Part shown: positions 7,276 to 12,344 of the stretch, in pieces
Numbering within the stretch: the first letter of the stretch is position 1
How the letters are laid out: each line of letters starts with the position of its first letter
Source of the DNA: JANLQX01 sp031368095
Lineage (GTDB): Bacteria; Actinomycetota; Acidimicrobiia; Acidimicrobiales; JANYDT01
Assembly (NCBI GenBank): GCA_031368095.1
Contig: JANLQX010000188.1
Span: forward strand, 1-12,344
Direction of reading: 5' to 3'
Length of the DNA stretch: 12,344 bases
Notes under the pieces: model-generated
What the model saw: the letters and a program-made list of their open reading frames with translations, nothing else
Told to the model about the DNA's origin: nothing
Databases searched by the model: none
Program-made: the position numbers and the translations under genes

Positions 7276-8025
7276 GTGCTGCGAACGGCGATGGTTGGTC
7301 TCACGATGGCGGCCGCCGCACTTCTGGCCCCGTCGACGGGCGTCGGCGCGCCGTCCAGCGGCAGCCTTGCCCAGCGCCTTTCGGCGGCGTACCCCGGAAC
7401 AGTTCGGGTGAACGAGGGCGGCGATCTTTTCGTCAATGGCGTTGTCGTCCCGGTGTCGGCGGCGCTCACCGCCGGAACGGTGCAGGAACGCATGGCCACG
7501 GCCACCATCGGCGATCAGTTTTCGATTCCGTACTCGGCTGGTTGTCCGGCGGCGACGCCTGGCCCCGACGTTGACCCGGGTCGGCTACGTAATGCCGCCT
7601 TCTTCACCGCGCTCTACGGAGACTCGCAGGCCAAGGTGGCCAAGACGCTTGTCCGGGTGCCCTGGTTCGGTTCCACGTTTCTCGCCACCACGACGAATGG
7701 GGTCGACGTCAAGCTTCGGGCGGTGGCGGCCGACCTCGCCGCGGGGCCGGAACTGCGGGCCTATCTCGTCAAGCCCGGAGGCAGTTTCAACTGGCGACGG
7801 ATTGCCGGGGAGAGCGTGCGGAGCATGCACAGCTACGGCATCGCGTTCGACATCAACGTGTCGTACTCCGACTACTGGCGGTGGAGCGGAGGGGTGAAGG
7901 ACTATCGCAACCGCATCCCGTGCGAGATCGGAGAGATCTTCGAACGGCACGGTTTCATCTGGGGCGCCAAGTGGTTCCACTTCGACACCATGCATTTCGA
8001 ATATCGGCCCGAACTGCTTGGCTGA
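7276..8025 (+). CDS. Secreted M15-family peptidoglycan peptidase (VanY/CwlK-like)
   Basis: A 249-residue zinc peptidase of the M15 family, acting on the peptide stems of peptidoglycan outside the membrane. From the GTG, a signal peptide is seen: Arg3, a hydrophobic core MVGLTMAAAALLA (6-18) and a likely cleavage near STGVGA (20-25). The catalytic domain lies at about 130-249. SMHSYGIAFD (183-192) supplies Zn ligands H185 and D192, and WFHFDTMHFEY (233-243) supplies H240. The residue three before H240 is Asp237; VanX/VanY-type carboxypeptidases have Glu there, and L-Ala-D-Glu endopeptidases of the T5-endolysin type have Asp. Endopeptidase activity is therefore plausible. C90 and C216 may form a disulfide. 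The GTG at 7276 is chosen over the ATG at 7291 because it keeps the positive signal n-region. It follows the membrane-protein gene by 11 bases. Confidence 0.85.
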   Translation: MLRTAMVGLTMAAAALLAPSTGVGAPSSGSLAQRLSAAYPGTVRVNEGGDLFVNGVVVPVSAALTAGTVQERMATATIGDQFSIPYSAGCPAATPGPDVDPGRLRNAAFFTALYGDSQAKVAKTLVRVPWFGSTFLATTTNGVDVKLRAVAADLAAGPELRAYLVKPGGSFNWRRIAGESVRSMHSYGIAFDINVSYSDYWRWSGGVKDYRNRIPCEIGEIFERHGFIWGAKWFHFDTMHFEYRPELLG

Positions 8026-8086
8026 GGTTGTCGCGAGCGCGTCGGCGACCCGGTGCTGGCCCTGAACCCTTGGGTTGATGTTTGGG

Positions 8087-8092
8087 TAGGTT
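8087..8092 (+). promoter_or_regulatory. Candidate -10 element (TAGGTT) for leaderless SMP-30-like transcript
   Basis: TAGGTT lies 7 bases before the ATG at 8100, within a 74-base gap after the peptidase gene. Transcription would start next to the ATG. The -35 area is not convincing. Confidence 0.4.
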
Positions 8093-8099
8093 GCGTGGC

Positions 8100-9065
8100 A
8101 TGACGAACGATGTGCAGCTGCAGGACTACGAACTGCTGGCCGAGGGACTGCGATTTCCCGAGGGGCCGGTGTGGTGCCCGGACGGGTCGGTCGTGTTCGT
8201 TGAGATTGCCCGCTCCACCGTGTCGCGGGTTCGACCTCGGCCCGGCGGCGGGTGGTCGCCGGTGGAAGTTGTCGCCGAGGTCGGCGGCGGGCCCAACGGA
8301 GCTGCCCTGGGACCAGACGGTGAGCTTTATGTGTGCAACAACGGCGGATGCTTTGAGTGGGTCGAACGGGGTCCGATGCTGTTTCCCGGTTCTCGTCCCG
8401 AGTCGTATGTGGGCGGTTCAATTCAGAAGGTCGACCTGAAGACCGGAGCGTTCACCACGCTCTACACGGCAAGCGTCGCCGCCGACGAATCGAGCGTGGC
8501 ACTGCGGGCGCCGAACGATCTGGTTCTCGACGGACACGGAGGCATGTGGTTCACCGACCACGGTACCCGCGGGGCACGCGAAAGCGATCGGACCGGGATC
8601 CACTACGCGTTGCTCGACGGATCGTCGTGTCGTGAAGTGATCTTTCCGACGGAGTCACCCAACGGCATCGGTTTGTCGCCGGCCGGCGATCGGCTCTATT
8701 GGGCCGAGACCCATACCGGAAGAGTCTTCGCCCGGGCCGTGTCGTCGCCCGGCGTGGTTGAGTCCTTCGCAGCGGCGCGCGACTGCCTGGTTGGCGTCCC
8801 GGGCTATCAGCTCTTTGACTCCCTTGCCGTTGATGGTGAGGGCAACGTGTGTGTCGCCACGTTGCTCCGTGGCGGGATCACCGTGGTCTCTCCAACCGGT
8901 GACGCTCACCACGTGGCGATGCCCGAGGCGATGACCGATCCCATGACCACCAACATCGCGTTCGGCGGTCCCGACCTTCGCACCGCGTTCGTCACCCAGT
9001 CCGGATACGGGCGACTCATTTCCGTGCCGTGGCCCGTCGCCGGTCTGCGTCTGGTCGGTCAATGA
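8100..9065 (+). CDS. SMP-30/gluconolactonase/LRE-like beta-propeller protein
   Basis: A 321-residue six-bladed propeller of the SMP-30/gluconolaconase region family (PF08450), typically Ca- or Zn-dependent lactonases of sugar acids in the cytoplasm. Repeated blade motifs are visible: FPEGPVW (19-25), GGPNGAALGPDGELYVCNN (63-81), APNDLVLDGHGGMWFTD (137-153), SPNGIGLSPAGDRLYW (186-201) and FDSLAVDGEGNVCVATLLRG (239-258). Residues E21, N139, N188 and D240 match the four metal ligands of human SMP-30 (E18, N103, N154, D204), so the active site is intact. The ATG at 8100 gives the usual start just before the first blade; the frame opens slightly upstream at a TTG without support. The last bases overlap the next gene (ATGA), so the two are translationally coupled. 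The substrate lactone is unknown. Confidence 0.87.
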   Translation: MTNDVQLQDYELLAEGLRFPEGPVWCPDGSVVFVEIARSTVSRVRPRPGGGWSPVEVVAEVGGGPNGAALGPDGELYVCNNGGCFEWVERGPMLFPGSRPESYVGGSIQKVDLKTGAFTTLYTASVAADESSVALRAPNDLVLDGHGGMWFTDHGTRGARESDRTGIHYALLDGSSCREVIFPTESPNGIGLSPAGDRLYWAETHTGRVFARAVSSPGVVESFAAARDCLVGVPGYQLFDSLAVDGEGNVCVATLLRGGITVVSPTGDAHHVAMPEAMTDPMTTNIAFGGPDLRTAFVTQSGYGRLISVPWPVAGLRLVGQ

Positions 9066-9616
9066 TGCATACCGTTTCTGTGGCGGTCACGTCGATCGAC
9101 GGGTACCTCACCCGTCATGATGGCGCGGGGACCAGCGAGTGGGCTTCACCGGAGGACCACGCGCACTTTCTCGGGATACTCCGTTCGTGCGACGTGTCGG
9201 TCATGGGGGGCGAGACCTACCGAGCCAGCTCCGATTCGATCCGGGGCAACGTTGCTGCCGCGGTCGCGTCGGGCGAGGTCGCGCGGCGCCGTATCGTGTG
9301 GACGCGAGACCCGGCGCGTTACGCCGAAGACACGGTCGCGGGCGCTTTGGAGTTCACCTCGCGACCGCTTGACCAACTGATGGCTCAGCTGTCGGCCGAT
9401 GGTCATCGTCGGTGCGCAGTGGTCGGCGGGGGACAGGTCTACGGGGCACTGATGGCGGCGGATCTCATCGACGAAATCTCGTGGACCATCGAGCCGCGTC
9501 TGTTCGGCGCCGGGGTGCGCCATAGCGGACACGGCTTCGTTATGGACCGGCGCTTCTCGCTGCACAACCTGGAACGACTGAACGCCGACACGGTTCTCGT
9601 CACCTATGTGAGGTAG
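9062..9616 (+). CDS. Dihydrofolate reductase-like protein, RibD C-terminal domain family
   Basis: A 184-residue NADPH-dependent reductase-fold protein (PF01872). The N-terminal strand VSVAVTSIDGYLT (5-17) is the family opening. Nucleotide-binding glycines appear in DVSVMGGETYRA (44-55) and AVVGGGQVYGALM (119-131), followed by DEISWTIEPRLFGAG (137-151). It is a free-standing domain without the RibD deaminase part, as in many actinobacterial DHFR-family proteins whose substrate is unknown. A true role in riboflavin or folate synthesis cannot be claimed. The ATG at 9062 overlaps the stop of the SMP-30-like gene by 4 bases; a second ATG follows directly at 9065. It ends with TAG, then an in-frame TAA. 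Its 3' end overlaps the convergent dioxygenase gene by 17 bases. Confidence 0.85.
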   Translation: MMHTVSVAVTSIDGYLTRHDGAGTSEWASPEDHAHFLGILRSCDVSVMGGETYRASSDSIRGNVAAAVASGEVARRRIVWTRDPARYAEDTVAGALEFTSRPLDQLMAQLSADGHRRCAVVGGGQVYGALMAADLIDEISWTIEPRLFGAGVRHSGHGFVMDRRFSLHNLERLNADTVLVTYVR

Positions 9617-10517
9617 TAAGCGAACTTACGAGTTCTTTGTCAGTAGCAGTGAACGACGTGGTGATCACCCGGCCGGTGCGCTCCGCCGCCGACGGACCGA
9701 GGTCGTCGACGACGAATGTTCGCTGCAACCACCGGTCCGTTCCGTCGAAGCGTGCGGTGAACGGACTGCGGCCATGCACGGCCCGGTGATTGTCGACGAT
9801 AAGGAGATCACCGGAAGCGAGCGTCACCGATGTACGCGCTCGGGCGATTGCCGCGTTCAGTTGGGTGACGGCGGCGTCGGCCCGTTGATCGATGCCAAAG
9901 GTGAGGTCACCGTCAAAGAGCAATGTGTACGTACCATTCGCGTCGTTGGACAGTACGGCGTGAGGAGGGGTGACCCAGGCCGATCCTTCTCCGAAGGATT
10001 CGTCTACCCCGCAGCGGAACCGGCGCTGGCCAAGGACGTTGATCGTTTCGGTCGAGAGCTCCTTGACGAGGTCTTCGACGGAGCAGAGGGTGGTCGCGGC
10101 CTTGGTATCACCGCGCAGACACAGCAGGAGTAAATAGCGCGGCCGGTGCGGATGGAACGCCGTTTCGGTATGGAACGCCAGCTCGACTCCCGATGATGTC
10201 GAGAGCTGTCGTCCGACCGACGACGCCAGTGGGAACAGGTCCTGGACGATGTCGCCACCGTGTTCCTGGGCATAGCCGACCGGCTCGCCGAGCATCTGCG
10301 CTATCCCGAGCAGGGTGGCCTCACTCGTTCGGTCCGGCTTTTCCATCGAAGCTGCGGTCGTCGGTGTCCGTGGCACGTCGCCGACGGGCAGTCCATGGAG
10401 GTGGACGAAGGGCACTTCAGAACGATCCAAACGAGTGGGCCACGCGCCTGGCGTGTCGAGGGTCTTCGCGTGGGTGCGGGCCGTCGCCAGGAACGAGTCG
10501 GAGCTGAGCGCGATCAT
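9600..10517 (-). CDS. Fe(II)/2-oxoglutarate dioxygenase, clavaminate synthase-like (AsnO/VioC type)
   Basis: A 305-residue non-heme iron oxygenase of the TauD/clavaminate-synthase superfamily. Close family members hydroxylate free amino acids (asparagine by AsnO, arginine by VioC) at the beta carbon, using 2-oxoglutarate and O2. The iron site is complete: H116 and E118 in FHTETAFHPHRP (115-126), and H248 in VDNHRAVHGR (241-250). The following FDGTDRWLQR (257-266) includes R262, 14 residues after the last His, the spacing of the 2-oxoglutarate-binding Arg in AsnO. LLLLCLRGD after the HTE motif also matches this group. The TauD-typical HxD is HxE here, as in AsnO and VioC. The ATG at 10517 is chosen over a TTG at 10553 because the latter lies inside the candidate operator, and TACCAT 7 bases before the ATG suggests a leaderless start. 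An RpiR-type regulator gene lies immediately upstream. The substrate is not identifiable, and no peptide-synthetase gene is in view. Confidence 0.87.
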   Translation of the reverse strand: MIALSSDSFLATARTHAKTLDTPGAWPTRLDRSEVPFVHLHGLPVGDVPRTPTTAASMEKPDRTSEATLLGIAQMLGEPVGYAQEHGGDIVQDLFPLASSVGRQLSTSSGVELAFHTETAFHPHRPRYLLLLCLRGDTKAATTLCSVEDLVKELSTETINVLGQRRFRCGVDESFGEGSAWVTPPHAVLSNDANGTYTLLFDGDLTFGIDQRADAAVTQLNAAIARARTSVTLASGDLLIVDNHRAVHGRSPFTARFDGTDRWLQRTFVVDDLGPSAAERTGRVITTSFTATDKELVSSLTTSHR

Positions 10518-10524
10518 GCGCTCT

Positions 10525-10553
10525 ATGGTACAGACATTCCACTTATGTATCAA
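10525..10553 (-). promoter_or_regulatory. Candidate promoter of the dioxygenase gene
   Basis: Read on the minus strand, TTGATA (10553-10548) and TACCAT (10530-10525) are 17 bases apart. They resemble -35 TTGACA (5 of 6) and a TAnnnT -10. The -10 ends 7 bases before the ATG at 10517, so the RNA would be leaderless. The -35 is inside the palindrome at 10536-10560. Confidence 0.5.
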
Positions 10554-10560
10554 GTGGAAT
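10536..10560. promoter_or_regulatory. Perfect palindrome, candidate operator between regulator and dioxygenase genes
   Basis: ATTCCACTT (10536-10544) and AAGTGGAAT (10552-10560) form a perfect 9-bp inverted repeat with a 7-base spacer. It is AT-rich against a GC-rich background. It fills most of the 45-base gap between the RpiR-type gene and the dioxygenase gene and covers the candidate -35. Arms of this size suit a dimeric helix-turn-helix repressor, and the adjacent RpiR-type protein is the natural candidate (inference). As RNA it could also form a hairpin, but no T-run follows. Confidence 0.6.
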
Positions 10561-10562
10561 AT

Positions 10563-11402
10563 TCACGCCGAATCGAGGGTGCCCAACTCGTTCCATGTGG
10601 CTTCCAGGCGGTCGAGGTGATCGGTCGCCATTGCGCCGCGTCGAGCAACGGCGGACGCAGCCACGACGTTGGCCACCGCCAACATTCCGACGAGGCTGTC
10701 GAAGGGCCCGGGGCCCTCCGTGAAGACCGTGAGCACATGGGCGGCGTCGACGGCGATCGCCGCGATCGGCGAGTCGGTGAAGGCGATCACCGGAACGAGC
10801 CGAGTTCGTGCGTGCGCAACGACCTGCGTTAGGGCGACCTCGTAACGGGCGACGTCGAACACGACGAGCGCGTCCTTCGGCCCGAGCCAGGCGATAGCCC
10901 GAGTGATAGCAGCGGGCGCCCCGGTGGCGAGGGAAACGTCGGTCCGGACCATGGACAGCTGGGTCGTGAAATCGGTGGCCACGCCCATCGTGGCGTCGCT
11001 CGAAACGACTCCTACCCGTCGGGCTTTCAGGAGGAGGTCGACGGTCGATCGCAGTCCGGGCGCCGTCAGCGCGGCGAGGCTCTTCTGCACGTTGGCGATC
11101 TCCACGTCGAGCGCCCGCTCGATCGGGTCAGGTCCGGCCAGATCCAACCTCGCTCGCGCGGCCGCCGGACGCGAAGCTCGGGTGAGCTCGTCGCGGCTGG
11201 CGTCTTGCATTGACCGAAATCCGTCGAAACCGAGCTTGGTGGCGAGGCGCATCACCGTGGCCCCACCGGTGTTGGCGGCGGCGGCGATTTCGGCCACCGT
11301 GCCGAAGGCTGCGGTCCGCAGATCCCGGGCGATGAGATCACCGACCCGTCGCTCGGCGCCGGTGAGATCGGCGGCGAGCAATCGTTCGACAAGCGTTGGC
11401 AC
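10563..11402 (-). CDS. MurR/RpiR-family transcriptional regulator (HTH + SIS domain)
   Basis: A 279-residue regulator. The N-terminal HTH_6 domain (about 1-77) has TVAEIAAAANTGGATVMRLA and TKLGFDGFRSMQ (35-66), matching the family pattern of recognition helix followed by LGF-x-GF. The SIS domain (about 120-250) normally senses phosphosugars. Here the SGxT loop is replaced by VVFDVARYE (180-188), as in a subgroup of RpiR proteins with a FD-x-RY motif, so the ligand may not be a sugar phosphate. AFTDSPIAAIAVDAAHVLTV (207-226) is the conserved following element. The GTG start matches the domain boundary; GATACT lies 6 bases upstream, within a short CCAG-N5-CTGG repeat. The stop (10563-10565) adjoins the palindrome in front of the dioxygenase gene, which is probably its target. 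It follows the DUF4230 gene by 24 bases. Confidence 0.87.
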   Translation of the reverse strand: MPTLVERLLAADLTGAERRVGDLIARDLRTAAFGTVAEIAAAANTGGATVMRLATKLGFDGFRSMQDASRDELTRASRPAAARARLDLAGPDPIERALDVEIANVQKSLAALTAPGLRSTVDLLLKARRVGVVSSDATMGVATDFTTQLSMVRTDVSLATGAPAAITRAIAWLGPKDALVVFDVARYEVALTQVVAHARTRLVPVIAFTDSPIAAIAVDAAHVLTVFTEGPGPFDSLVGMLAVANVVAASAVARRGAMATDHLDRLEATWNELGTLDSA

Positions 11403-11426
11403 CCGGCCAGTATCGCTGGTCAGACG

Positions 11427-12137
11427 TCAACGAACTGCTGGCGACTCCGAATCGGCAAAGGCGACGGTCACGTTCTTCTGGCCGAGCCCCGCCATCAGCG
11501 ATGCGATCATGGCGCGGGTGTTCTGCTCGGCGCGAACAGTCACGTCACTGGAGCGCGCCGCGTTTGCCAGTTTTGCTTCGGCCAGCACCAGCATTGGCTT
11601 CTCGGCCGTGGGAGCGGACCCAACGGCCGACCCGATCCGGTCGAGAAGGCCTCGCTGATGCACGACCATGTGGGTGGAGCCAAGGTCGAGCGCCGGTTGA
11701 CGTAACTGGGCGTGGGGCAGGGTGATCGTGACGGCCTTCGTCACCGGGTCGAGGGCCACCGCCGAGGCGTCGAGGTGCTCGAGACTGACGCCGGCGTCGA
11801 CGGAGCCGCGGGCCGTCATGACCATACGCTCGCCCCGCAATGCAGCCGGCATCCACCGGGCGTCCTTTTCGACGTCGACGACAATGTCGAACGTCGCCGA
11901 TGCCGCTCGGTAGTCGTGCAGGTCGGTGAGGGCCTGGAGGATGGCCGGCTGGGTCCGGTCGACGGTCCGTTCGGCGAAGGGCTGGGCCCGATGGAAGAAC
12001 CCGAGAAGACGCGGACCTCCGTAGCCGATGAGCCCGGCCACGATCACTGCGAGAGCGAGCCAACGGCCGAAGGCGCGAGCCACGATTGATCGAATCGGCC
12101 GAGGACGGGAGCCACGGTCGAACGAGGTTGCGGTCAA
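11427..12137 (-). CDS. DUF4230-family membrane-anchored protein
   Basis: A 236-residue protein matching the DUF4230 family (PF14014), whose function is unknown. A short basic N-terminus (RGSRPRPIRSIVARAFGR, 8-25) precedes one transmembrane segment (about 26-47, WLALAVIVAGLIGYGG). The rest would face outside. The DUF4230 domain (about 64-225) shows ILQALTDLHDYRAASATF, then MPAALRGERMVMTARGSVDA (96-115) with the following GVSLEHL, ITLPHAQL (138-145) and AEQNTRAMIASLMAGLG (203-219). The start is set to the TTG at 12137 because a perfect AAGGAG lies 6 bases upstream; the frame remains open to an ATG at 12218, which would put this ribosome site inside the gene and hide the basic-plus-TM start. The regulator gene follows after 24 bases, but a functional tie is uncertain. 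Confidence 0.78.
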   Translation of the reverse strand: MTATSFDRGSRPRPIRSIVARAFGRWLALAVIVAGLIGYGGPRLLGFFHRAQPFAERTVDRTQPAILQALTDLHDYRAASATFDIVVDVEKDARWMPAALRGERMVMTARGSVDAGVSLEHLDASAVALDPVTKAVTITLPHAQLRQPALDLGSTHMVVHQRGLLDRIGSAVGSAPTAEKPMLVLAEAKLANAARSSDVTVRAEQNTRAMIASLMAGLGQKNVTVAFADSESPAVR

Positions 12138-12143
12138 GGAGTT

Positions 12144-12149
12144 CTCCTT
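12144..12149 (-). promoter_or_regulatory. Strong ribosome binding site AAGGAG fixing a TTG start
   Basis: On the minus strand AAGGAG is separated by 6 bases from the TTG at 12137. It is the strongest Shine-Dalgarno match in the window and decides the start of the DUF4230 gene. Confidence 0.65.
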
Positions 12150-12166
12150 CACAGGTGCGGACACGA

Positions 12167-12192
12167 CATGGTTGCAACGATCGATCGCCATG
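12167..12192. other. Palindrome cluster in the divergent intergenic region
   Basis: GTTGCAAC (12171-12178) and CGATCGATCG (12178-12187) are adjacent perfect palindromes, flanked by CATGG (12167-12171) and CCATG (12188-12192) as outer arms. It lies 30 bases upstream of the DUF4230 start codon, between divergent genes, where an operator would be expected. GATC-rich palindromes are frequent by chance in such DNA. Confidence 0.3.
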
Positions 12193-12226
12193 GTTTGTCG
12201 CGGAACTGAGCTGATCACGGCGACGA

Positions 12227-12259
12227 GAGGCAGGGTAAGAGGCAGGGTAAGAGGCAGGG
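12227..12259 (+). repeat. 12-bp tandem repeat, about 2.75 copies, upstream of rimO
   Basis: The unit GAGGCAGGGTAA occurs at 12227-12238 and 12239-12250, with a 9-base partial copy at 12251-12259; the copies are identical where they overlap. It ends 32 bases before the rimO GTG, in the area where a -35 would lie. Confidence 0.85.
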
Positions 12260-12277
12260 CGAGCGCTTGGTGGCGGG

Positions 12278-12283
12278 TAGCGT
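12278..12283 (+). promoter_or_regulatory. Candidate -10 element (TAGCGT) for leaderless rimO transcript
   Basis: TAGCGT is 8 bases before the GTG of rimO, with no Shine-Dalgarno sequence between. The -35 position falls at the end of the tandem repeat and has no good match. Confidence 0.4.
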
Positions 12284-12291
12284 GAACACCC

Positions 12292-12344
12292 GTGTCCGAG
12301 CGCTTCTGGATTGAAACCCTCGGTTGTCCGAAGAACCAGGTCGA
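12292..12344 (+). CDS. rimO: Ribosomal protein S12 methylthiotransferase RimO, 5' end only
   Basis: Only 17 codons are present before the window ends. They read M/VSERFWIETLGCPKNQV. The TLGCPKN-x-V signature is diagnostic of RimO, the radical-SAM enzyme that methylthiolates an aspartate of ribosomal protein S12; the related MiaB has a GCQMN-type motif. C12 would be the first cysteine of the N-terminal 4Fe-4S cluster in the UPF0004 domain. The GTG gives the usual distance to this motif, and TAGCGT lies 8 bases upstream. The rest of the gene lies to the right. Confidence 0.82.
   Translation, partial: MSERFWIETLGCPKNQV

Noticed and set aside
8030..8049. Hairpin after the M15 peptidase gene (GTCGC/GCGAC)
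   Set aside because: Only a 5-bp stem with a 10-base GC-rich loop and no T-run; expected by chance in this composition.
7585..8421. 278-codon minus-strand open frame across the M15 peptidase end and SMP-30-like start
   Set aside because: No recognisable domain; both plus-strand genes are well supported by catalytic motifs.
11405..11421. CCAG-N5-CTGG repeat over the -10 area of the regulator gene as an autoregulatory operator
   Set aside because: The arms are only 4 bp and do not resemble the palindrome before the dioxygenase gene, so it does not support autoregulation by the same protein.
1..12344. Mobile element, CRISPR array, toxin-antitoxin or phage-defence genes
   Set aside because: No transposase, integrase, spaced direct repeats or small coupled gene pair of those families was seen; the only direct repeat is the short tandem at 12227-12259.

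Overview
The window is high-GC DNA, strongly G/C-biased at third codon positions (not counted), with GTG and TTG starts and little leader sequence before many genes. This and the gene content suggest an actinobacterium. A deep lineage such as Acidimicrobiia is possible, but that is inference. The window is densely coded, with about 11 genes and no rRNA, tRNA, insertion sequence, phage gene or CRISPR array. It looks like chromosomal housekeeping and accessory metabolism.

Left block (1-2233, minus strand): an MBL-fold hydrolase, then an FeS-type bacterial cryptochrome/photolyase that runs off the left edge. Divergent to it, with overlapping 5' ends, is an XdhC/CoxI-type molybdenum-enzyme maturation protein (2223-3239), closed by a perfect 11-bp hairpin.

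Middle block (3287-9616, plus strand): a PF04909 amidohydrolase, a GT5 glycogen synthase (glgA) and a hairpin. These are followed by an O-antigen ligase/polymerase-like membrane protein with a secreted M15 peptidase directly downstream, which suggests an envelope-related pair. Then come an SMP-30/gluconolactonase-like protein and a RibD-C/DHFR-like reductase, joined by a 4-base stop/start overlap.

Right block (9600-12137, minus strand, convergent with the reductase): in transcription order, a DUF4230 membrane-anchored protein, an RpiR/MurR-type SIS-domain regulator, and a clavaminate-synthase-like (AsnO/VioC-type) Fe(II)/2-oxoglutarate dioxygenase. The 45-base gap between regulator and dioxygenase holds a perfect 9-bp-arm palindrome laid over a good candidate promoter. 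This is the clearest regulatory signal in the window. At the right edge rimO starts on the plus strand, after a divergent intergenic region with a 12-bp tandem repeat and a cluster of palindromes.

A recurring pattern is a TAnnnT hexamer 6-8 bases before the start codon of six genes, which suggests widespread leaderless transcription. No clearly new multi-gene system is evident. The best lead is the regulator-operator-dioxygenase unit.
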